This document shows, piece after piece, positions 56,091-64,000 of a stretch of DNA of 64,000 nucleotides (positions are counted from its first letter, which is position 1; each line of letters opens with the position of its first letter). The notes under the pieces are model-generated. The model was given only the letters and a program-made list of their open reading frames with translations, had not been told where the DNA came from and made no database searches. The DNA is from Jaapia argillacea MUCL 33604. Lineage: Eukaryota > Basidiomycota > Agaricomycetes > Jaapiales > Jaapiaceae. The stretch lies in NCBI GenBank assembly GCA_000697665.1, contig KL197746.1, forward strand, positions 16,702 through 80,701. The letters run 5' to 3'. A program made the translations under genes and the position numbers.

Positions 56091-57570
56091 ATGTCGGTGA
56101 TGTCTTGGGAAGTGGCATGAACGAAGTCTAGGTTTCGCTTGAATGTTGATAGAGTCATGTTTAGATACAAATTGACGTTGTCGTTCTTCTGATTCAGATT
56201 GTTCAAGCTCGACCTCCGCAGCGGAGTACAAATCACCATAGAGCTTGTGGATCGAGAAATATATCTCAAGTGATTGATCACAACGCACTCCAGCTTAGGA
56301 TCAGAAGGCCGCTGGGGGATCTTGCCTTTCCATGAATGGTGCGCTGAACCAAGGTCCATGGAATCTCCTTACTCCTCTTGTAATCGCGGCGGACCGTGGC
56401 TCTTGTCTGCGCTAGCCGTCGACACGGCTCGTATCCTCATCTGACCGTCCCTTTATTCGACCTAGTTGAGTCATAATAAAAAGTATGATGGAGTGCGTTG
56501 GGAGATTGGCAAAACGGCTCCTGGCATAGGAAACGAACATCGATATGCATTTAAGAACAAACACGTGGATATACACACCGATGCAAGATTCTGACGAGTA
56601 GTGAGGACCCAAGGCGATACGGGGTTATAAATCCAACTTGCTTCTGCTTCAAGGCTTGGCGGGTTCTGGGTCGCACCGTCACCGGCGCTCTTCTCTTTGC
56701 CCCAACAGCTCCTCACAGATCTGAAAGTCGGAAAGCTCGAGTGGGATCCAAATCGCGCGAGCAACGCCAATGGTGGATAATATGGATGGACACAGATGGA
56801 CACAATTTGGAAAGGCTACTCACTGATGACGCATGGGCTGAGGGAGTGGGAGCGGGATGAGCTTCCACGATATGGATTCTGGACCCATCGCAAGCCATCC
56901 TTCCTGCCTTCACCCTTCCCTCTCCACATCCGTAGTCAATTTGACTGGCAAACATTTGCAAGGTTCGTGTGCTGCGTGACTTCAGTCCGACGTCGCTCGT
57001 CCTCCTATGAACGGCTTCAAGTTCTCCCAGACCCAAAACCTGCGATCGGCCGATCCTCTCCGTCGAACACCCTCACGTATCCATCAATACGGCGCAACCC
57101 ACCTCCTTGGCAATCCTCCACGAGGCCCGAATGGCAGATGGAAAGTACAAGGCGGGTGAGATGCGTCGTTTGTAAGACGATGCGCGGTTCATTGGCCGAT
57201 GTCTTGGAGTTGGCGATACCGTGGACGTGTTATAAGACAAATCCCAAGGCGTTTTATTTTGCTTTGCGAACTCCGAGAATAGCTGCGAGCAAGAAGTTGA
57301 ATTTCGAAAGTCGGAAAGGCACATCAGATGACATGACAGTCGCGGTCGGAGGAGTGGCTGAGATTTCGCAACAGTTTAGACTCTTCCGTGTTCTTCGTGC
57401 GCGTCATGAGGCCCCAGGTGTGTCACTGCACAGACGGTCGTGTCTGTGCAACGTACACCTCGTGCTCTGCCTCTGCCAGCACCGCAGCCAATCCTCAGGC
57501 TACACCGACTCAGCCGTTAGGCTAGTTCAAGTTGCTCCCTCCTTCGCGTCTCGCATCTCGACTCTGAACC
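56091..57570. other. Spacer between family X copies 2 and 3
   Basis: The first ~150 bp resemble the 3' flanks of copies 1 and 3. A plus-strand frame (about 56796-57680) spans much of the rest but is out of frame with copy 3 and has no domain or splice pattern; its antisense is equally unconvincing. A 9-bp inverted repeat TGCACAGAC/GTCTGTGCA with a 6-bp spacer lies at 57427-57450, 120 bp before the copy 3 start. Confidence 0.5.
57427..57450. promoter_or_regulatory. Inverted repeat upstream of family X copy 3
   Basis: TGCACAGAC and its exact inverted copy GTCTGTGCA are separated by GGTCGT, 120 bp before the start codon. Such a dyad could bind a dimeric regulator or form a hairpin; there is no direct evidence, and it is not present at the same place in the other two copies. 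Confidence 0.25.
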
Positions 57571-60025
57571 ATGGCATCGAAAGAATCTCGACTTTCCTTC
57601 GAATCCGAAGACAAAGATGTGGTGGACCAATTCAGATCTACCCAATCCCTCGACGCCGACAGCATCAACAGCGTCTCTGACCAGCATGGGTTGGGATGTA
57701 CCTTGGGCAACGTTATAACACCAATCGGGCGCCTCTTAGAGAACACTCTGGGGGAAATATCTGAACGGTTGGGATGGGGGCCCGATGCCGCTATGCATCG
57801 CTCCCTTGTGGTCGCCGAACGAGCATGGCTACGGTCACACCACCCAAGTTTTCCACGCCTGGTCGATTCCAAGAAGTTCCTTCGACGTCCTCCACGATTA
57901 CCACAACTCCTCGCAGATGTCAGCGCCCTCGACAAGAGATTTCGATGGCCAACACCTGAACTGGTTCAAGATCCAAAATTTATCGGTTCCTGCCGACGTT
58001 TGATATCCTACCTCAGGTGTGTACTTGTTCTACGGGCATACACCCAGTAACCAACTGTAGCGACTAGATCCGATAAATCAGACAACCAATTGCTTGCCAT
58101 CTACTACATTACCGCTCTCGCTTGTATCGATCCAAATATCCTCTCCCACTTGGTCCATCTGGGCGCACCTGAGGCTCTCTGCGCCATATGCTCGCCACAC
58201 TCGTTGCTCTCCAAAGGCCGCCGAGATCGATCATTACTACTTGCATCATCAAGACGTGCATTGGTGACGTTCTCACACTCGGCAACCCTTCATACGATCA
58301 AGGAGTTCAACTCCATCTTTCGGGCGGGGTTGGGAGATGAAATTTTTATGGCTGTCCATAGCGGCAGGCTCTTGTCGGACCTTCTAGCCCTCTCTTTGTA
58401 AGTACTCGAATGCCCCGGCCATTACCCAGCACTCATTATCCTACCTACCATTTAGAAAACCAGAAACGCAAGGATTGGTTGCCCGTCATTTAAACGTCAA
58501 TACACTTGAAATATTCCTTGTCAACAATTACAACATTCTACAACCCAGATTGTCGTTTAGGATTATAGCCAACTGGGTAACTCTTTCTCTATCGGCCGAT
58601 CCTCTGTGCTCTACGACTTTCCGTCGATTAATTAACAGCCTACTGGACTATTCCGACGTTTCTTCCACCAATGACGCCATGATGTACCTCTTTGCTTGTT
58701 TGTTACAATTTAAGATTCAAGGTGGACATTGTGAGTTTCGTCTCATATACGCGGTGTTCACGTCCCTAACGACCAGAGCTAGCTGCATACGTTGATGATA
58801 TGCTCCAGCGTGTCATGAACACGGATCCACTGGGAAAGGGGAACCTATCGAAACATCCCACAAGTGAAACTGCTCTCCATCCTCTACGGCAGATACTTTC
58901 TCAGGTAGCCGACTCAAACTTCTCGTCGATCGACGCGGAAGCATATTCTATCTTGCGCGATATCCTGTCGCCCTTCCAAGAAATATGGCGAGATTTTTGT
59001 AGTTGTTGGTATTTCCCTGGTGTCGGAAATCACTCTCTTTCCGCCGATTCCATCCCTCTTCGATCTATTTCATCTCGACCACGAACGGAACTATGTCGCC
59101 GTCTCCTAGCCCTCATCCTCGAGTGAGTATTTCTTCCCAACCAATTTGTAACGTACTGACAATCTGTATCAGTGGCGAATGTCCAACCACCGACGTTCTT
59201 CGAATTGCAAACCACGATATGGAGTGTCACCAAACAATCATCCATCTTCTTAACAATTTCACCGCCACCTCCGACACCGATATAGATCGGATAGCTGCTC
59301 TCCGTGAAATAGTGTCCTCTCGATCCGCTCCTCCCTCGCACTCCCTCTTCGATGACCGAGATCTCGACCAATGGTGTACCGGCATATATCGCGTACCGAG
59401 CCTAAGCAAACAACGCCAATCCACAAGTTTTGAGGTAGCTCATAGCCTCTCCCTTCTGAATTTTATTAATGCAGACGAACCTAGGTTAGGGGTGGTCACA
59501 ATCATTACATGCCCTGCATGTCGAAGTTCGATTCGGCGGTGATACCATCACCCGAGTTCCTCCTGGGTCATCAAAGTCTGCTACGCTGGACCCCAGTCCC
59601 CGAATTTCTCGCACAAATACAGAATCACAATCCAGTGCGACTGTCTGGAAGTGGTCATAATGTAGACACATTCATCGCTGGGATTCCAGACCTAATAGCC
59701 TCAACGATCTCCGTCTTCGCGATCGCAGATGATCCAGAGGAATGGACATCCCCTCGGGTGGAACCCTTCCATATCTTGACTTGTTGTAGCTTCAGCGGAC
59801 TGCTGCCAGAGGTATATTGGTACCATCGGTGAGATCTTTCTTTCCCTCCGCCGAGCTGGTTTGGATCTGATAGGGATGGACTTTGACTCACTATCTCCTA
59901 GAGCGGAACGCAAATTGATCAACGCATTCACTATGGAAGAGTGTGAGGCTCCCGAATGGATGCGATCATCAGAGATTTACTGTCCTGTTTGGGAGTGCGG
60001 GCACTGGTGGGAGCAGAACCTTTAG
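57571..60025 (+). CDS. Family X protein, copy 3 (unknown function, 706 aa)
   Basis: Seven exons: 57571-58016, 58068-58397, 58456-58730, 58783-59122, 59173-59434, 59485-59828 and 59902-60025; no stop interrupts the frame and intron phases equal those of copies 1 and 2. The start MASKESRLSFES aligns with MPSRKDRLFFQF of copy 2. Conserved blocks include CTLGNVITPIGRLLENTLGE, LLAIYYITALACIDPNILSH, SADPLCSTTFRRLINSLLDY, AYSILRDILSPFQEIWRDFC, LDQWCTGIYRVPS, FLLGHQSLLRWTPVPEFL and the tail CPVWECGHWWEQNL. The N-terminal two thirds look helical; the C-terminal third is predicted beta-rich from alternating patterns, by eye only. It lies 1.5 kb downstream of copy 2 on the same strand, a tandem duplicate. 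Confidence 0.82.
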
Positions 60026-60485
60026 ATAACCCAGAGGATGTCAGTGATACGTCTTTGGACCCTAAGTTGGCGGGGAAGGAAGCTAGTATATCACTCCAAT
60101 GTCAATGAACATGTGCTGATTGTAATTCGCTAGAGAAGAGAACTAAAGCCATCGCTCTTCGGATTCTGAATGTTCAAGCCCGATGAGTCTCAGCCACGCA
60201 CACCTCGCAACTGAGAATTGAGTGAACGTTTACACAACATAATCCGTCATGTTTACCTATGCCCGAGACTTCGAGTGTCGCGAAAACGGAGCGAAGGGCT
60301 TGGAGTACGGCGAAAGGCAGCAGGTGGCCATAACTTAGGATAAATTGGGACAGAATAAACTAGCATATAGACATGGGGGCATGAATCATCCGGGTATATC
60401 TCCTGCAACTCACACAAGCTTTGCCTCAAGCATCCAGTCCGATCCTCCGATGAGTACAAAACCGATGACCATCAACCGACCGGTT
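60026..60485. other. 3' spacer of family X copy 3
   Basis: 460 bp between copy 3 and the converging minus-strand gene. It includes sequence similar to the downstream flanks of the other family X copies (60095-60185: TCAATGAACATG, TTCTGAATGTTCAAGC). No gene is seen. Confidence 0.5.
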
Positions 60486-61569
60486 CTAAGTCGCTTCACA
60501 TCCCACTCCTCGCGGCCAGACCTCAGCTTCCCATGGGTTTTCTAAGTATCGGAGAGCGTGCTTAGGATCATGGAGTAAGGAGAGAAGAGTTGGCGGGAGA
60601 AACTCACAATATGGTTGCCAAAGAAATCGAGTAACATAGCCCCGGCGTTCTCCAACAAGTTCAGACGCGTGACTCTACTTCGGTTACACATCCTCACGAG
60701 CCGAGAATATGGGGCATGACGATAACCAGGACACTACGACGGGGCAAGGAATGTGAGAAAGGGTTTCCAGTATACAGACCAGGGAAGGAAGATCTTACTT
60801 CATAATGCGCCGTCATCGAGCTATGTCGTTTATCATATACAGTATCCTCCGCTCGGTCCAGACAAAAAGTCTTGGTCTCGATATCTTGAAGCGACACGCC
60901 CTCTTGGTGGGTGAGCAAGTTCCAAAAGGTGATTCTCCCCTCTTCGATGAGAGGTGTGGACGATATTTGGACTTCTGCGCGGATAGGCTGCGGCAAGTTG
61001 TGTTGGATAATATACGGATGTGTCCTAGAGCGACTGAACTGCGGCGTTGCCTTCTTCTTTGCTTCGCGAGAGCTCGACACCTTCATAACGAACCAAAGGC
61101 CGTTATTCAAGCAGGGTGACACCAATACAGAAGGGGACGAACTCACATATTCTCGAACCGGATCCAAATGCAGAGCCTCAGAAATGGAGGAACGTGTCGA
61201 TTTGGATGTACGACTCGGCTTGCATGAGAAATCCTTCACCGATTTCGCCTTCTTCAATGTGGAGCTTGAAGGAACCGGAGGCTGGAGAGCACCATACAAA
61301 GCCGAGTAATTCGAGACAGGCGGCGCTCGAGAATCAACATGAAGATCGCCTTGAATCCAACTTGAACTTCCACGGGAATATTGACCAGCAACATCTCCAA
61401 CTGAACCTGGGAGCTGGTAGGCTTGTACTTGTAACGGATGTAACGGCGCCGAGGCTAGTGGATGATCCTGAACGGCGTTGGAAAGAGATGAGTAAGAGGA
61501 GATGGGTGGATTCACGACGTGGCTCGCCGGATAACCAAGGGGAGGGTAACTTTGATAAGTCCAAGACAT
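60486..61569 (-). CDS. Unrecognised protein (about 319 aa)
   Basis: Two exons on the minus strand: 61569-60799 and 60674-60486. The first ends at a strong GTAAGA donor after HYE. The second begins after CCGAAGTAG and reads SHASELVGERRG, YVTRFLWQPYCEF and ENPWEAEVWPRG to a stop, more protein-like than reading through the donor (which would end at 60694). The N-terminal 90 residues are Pro/Ser/Tyr-rich and disordered; a basic segment (TLKKAKSVKDFSCKPSRTSK) follows. The region IIQHNLPQPIRAEVQISS, then ITFWNLLTHQEGVSLQDIE, may be a folded domain, but no family is recognised. A possible in-frame 66-nt intron (GTGAGTTCG..., about 61148-61083) would remove residues ~141-162. Start chosen at MSWTYQSYPP. 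Confidence 0.55.
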
Positions 61570-62188
61570 CTTCGGTCGCGGGGGAGCACATTTTTCTTGT
61601 GGTGACGTGCAGGTTTTAAAGTCGGGGAGGCCACAAAATCAAAGCGGGTGGCATACAGGCCACAAGCCCACCGAATAACAAAGCAGGGCGCGACGTTCCC
61701 GGAAGCATACAGTCCCACTGATGGTCCATTGTTTCTGGAGGATCGAGAGATTTGGTGAACCAAAGCAAGGGGACAGCGTCCAAAGCGCCCATTTCGAAAA
61801 GCAATACCGGCAAGGGATGCTGGACCAAATGCGACACAGATTAGGGAGCTCTTACAGATTTGATGCTGAGTAGTGAAGAGCAAAGGACAACGCCGATTGT
61901 TGCTGGTGTCAAGCGAGACGACTCCACAAACAAGTTGTGACTGACTGCATTGACGTAGGAACGTAGGATAGCGAAACACACTCGACACAAAGCCAAACGA
62001 TGGAAACTAGAAAGATACAAGGTCAAAAGAACCAAAAACACGATACACTGGTTGGATAAAATAAGGTCAACTAGAAGGAAAAAAGTCAAGTACGGTAATG
62101 CCCAAATTAGAAAACCGACGGGTGGGGGAAGGTAACATAGAACGTTCAAACCAAGAGTCCTCAACACCATCACCGACCCACTCCAAGA
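61570..62188. other. Spacer without a recognised gene
   Basis: It holds the promoter side of the unrecognised minus-strand gene and the 3' flank of the NT-C2 gene. Minus-strand frames of 73-158 codons occur but have no domain content or splice partners. Confidence 0.5.
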
Positions 62189-64000
62189 TCAAGCCTTCAA
62201 CTCAGCATTACTCTGCCCATGAACCTCTCCAGACCCCCCACCGAACCCAAAGCGCCTCCACCACTTCTTCCCCACTCCCTCCGCCCCCTCCCCTCCTCCA
62301 GTTCCATCATCCCCGCCACCACCAACAGACGAAGAAACACTTCTCCCCGACTTCATGCTCTTCATACTCAACAATCGAACCCTCTTTTTCACCTGTGTCC
62401 CAGCATCCCCACCTCCAACCGCCCCACAGCCCGCCGACCCAGTTCCAGTGGTGCTCGTAAACACACTATGCCCATCACTACTATCAACCTCTCTCTCTGC
62501 TCGATTCCTACCACTTTCACCATCTCCTTCCCTCCCACTACTCTCACTTGTCCCCCAACTCCCACTCGAACTTCCACTCCCTCCAGAACTGGACTCATCT
62601 CCATCACCCTCTCCAACGTAGTAAGTGAACGGGTTGTGCGTCGGACTGAGACTCGGCACGGGGTTGAATAGAGCTTCGATGAGAGCTTCCGTCGTCCTCG
62701 GTCCTCGAGCTTCCGATATCCTCGAAAACTCAAATGGAGGGAACGGAATGGACGACGCGGGGGTAGTTCGTCCAGATGGCGTATTCGCCCCACTTCTCCC
62801 TACCCCTCCTGCCAAGCCTAAACCCAATCCAGATTGCGAGATACCCCTCCTCCTAACGGGTCTGGCACCCCTGCCCAAAGCAAGCTCAGCATCGGCGTCG
62901 GCGTCCTCGCCATACGCCTCGACTAGACCCCGCAACCAAGGTGGACTCCGATAGGCGTCTCCCTCTCCTTTCAAAAGACCCTTGACGCCAGCCATGATCT
63001 CGCCTTTCTTCAATGGTGGAGCGATGTATAGTGTGTAACCGGATAGGTAGGTGACGTGAGTGGTTAGCTGGAAAGCGAAGGTCAGTAAACGACGAAATGA
63101 CGAAACAAAAGACGATGGGGAAGCAAAGTATGAAGGGGACAACAACGACCGAAACGGAACAAAGAACAAAGCAAGCGCGTTGCCCACTGCCAGCCGTTTA
63201 TCACTGGCTGACGAAGCTGACCACGATGGCTAACGGTACGGCACTGATAACGCAAAAGTCAAAGAAAAACGACGAATAACAGACGCCTCGCACAACACAA
63301 CAGAACCCTCCCCTCAAATCCCAAACTCACCTTCAAAACAGCGTTGACCTTACTCTCCCTTAACAAATAATTCCTAGTCACCGGCCCTTTATCCACATAC
63401 TCTGCCAGATTGAGTACGATATGTCCAAGTCGCGGGTTTGAAGGATTGTTATTGGGGTCGTTTGCGATGACGCGCTGAGAAGGAGGAGGTGTTAGTTTCA
63501 GGACGATGGGGCGGATCAGGTGAAGAAAGCGAAGAGGCGGAATGAAGTGATAAAGACTGGATTGAGGATCAAGATCGGAGATGGGGTAGCCACCAAACAC
63601 CGAAAGCGCATATAGTCAGCCAACTCCCAAGGCGCATATGATCAGCCGAAAGCGCATATAGCCAACCAAAATCCAGACACGCATAGAGCCAACTAAAATC
63701 CGAAACCGGGCAAAGGCAAATGAATGGGATCGAAGATGAGCGCGAAGGCACGTCCAAATCAAAAATGTTCAAATCCAACGAAACGAACAGGCGAGGAAAC
63801 GCCCGTAGAACGAATGCGTTCAAAAAGGGACCAAGTTCACTTATCAAATCGACGATAAGAGACAAGAAAAAACAAACCAAACTAAACTCACCTGTCTCAC
63901 ACCAAACCTGACCTCACACCCCTCCAACTCATTCTCCTTCCCAACACCCATCTCAACAACTACATTCAACGGAAATTCCCATTTTGAACTATGCGACTCG
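62189..64000 (-). CDS. NT-C2 (EEIG1/EHBP1 N-terminal) domain protein, 5' end outside the window
   Basis: The gene enters from the right edge on the minus strand. Visible exons are 64000-63892 (partial), 63474-63331 and 63067-62189, with phases matching at both introns (417 and 263 nt, much longer than elsewhere in the window). The encoded NT-C2 core reads KWEFPLNVVVEMGVGKENEL, RVIANDPNNNPSNPRLGHIV, LNLAEYVDKGPVTRNYLLRE and TYLSGYTLYIAPPLKKGEIM. NT-C2 is a lipid- or membrane-linked C2-like module, known from EEIG1, EHBP1 and many fungal proteins of trafficking or unknown role. The C-terminal ~270 residues are disordered Gly/Ser-rich sequence ending in a basic stretch (KKWWRRFGFGGG). The N-terminal strands of the domain lie beyond 64000. 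Function: probably peripheral membrane, by family inference. Confidence 0.82.
63600..63700. repeat. Short CGCATA-based repeats inside an intron of the NT-C2 gene
   Basis: The long intron (63475-63891) contains four spaced copies of a short unit: GCGCATATAGTCAGCCAAC, GCGCATATGATCAGCCGAA, GCGCATATAGCCAACCAAA and a weaker CGCATAGAGCCAACTAAA, each about 20-30 bp apart between 63608 and 63700. They help explain the intron's unusual length. No function is evident. Confidence 0.5.

Noticed and set aside
56796-57680. A 294-codon plus-strand frame between family X copies 2 and 3.
   Set aside because: It runs into the copy 3 coding region in a different frame, lacks splice partners and shows no family resemblance.
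1-64000. LTR elements, rRNA genes, CRISPR arrays or a secondary-metabolite core gene.
   Set aside because: No reverse transcriptase, integrase or long terminal repeat, no rRNA-like sequence, no regular spacer array and no PKS, NRPS or terpene cyclase motif was found on either strand.

Overview
The window is nuclear DNA from a filamentous basidiomycete fungus, most likely an Agaricomycete. Most genes are cut by many short introns (about 45-75 nt, GT..AG, CTAAC/CTGAC-like branch sites). The recognisable families are basidiomycete-typical: BTB proteins with long disordered N-termini, a TPR-DUF4470 protein, an F-box protein, a Ste6-like exporter and a C-terminal Zn2Cys6 factor. The species cannot be named from the sequence. 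I found no rRNA, CRISPR array or recognisable LTR element. All gene models were built by hand by joining exons whose phases match.

Layout. 0-5.3 kb: a decayed acetyl-CoA synthetase gene, then the first of three copies of an unrecognised multi-exon family (family X). 5.7-11.3 kb: two tandem BTB genes on the minus strand; the longer one also has two ubiquitin-interacting motifs. 12.06 kb: an intron-bearing tRNA-Pro. 12.8-16.3 kb: the TPR-DUF4470 gene. 16.6-21.3 kb: a full-length ABC-B transporter resembling STE6 a-pheromone exporters. 21.3-24.2 kb: spacer with diverged repeats. 24.2-28.5 kb: a head-to-head pair of intronless paralogues with the Thr-x5-Cys-x16-His signature of CheD/NTAN1-type deamidases. 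28.9-30.4 kb: an F-box gene. 30.6-36.3 kb: a transposon island with a TIR-bounded element holding a dead PIF1-like helicase, then a hAT-like element inserted in another, both with perfect 8-bp target duplications. 37.4-44.3 kb: a Dal5-type MFS permease (19 exons), an amadoriase-type FAD oxidase and a Zn2Cys6 regulator side by side. 46.9-51.7 kb: two unrecognised genes and an aldo-keto reductase. 53.4-60.0 kb: family X copies 2 and 3 in tandem. 60.5-64 kb: an unrecognised gene and the 3' part of an NT-C2-domain gene that leaves the window.

The best candidates for undescribed biology are the twin deamidase-like genes, family X (three intact copies with six introns at identical positions, one with an internal duplication) and the UIM-BTB fusion. 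The permease, oxidase and regulator may form a small nitrogen-scavenging cluster; that is inference from neighbourhood and family knowledge only.
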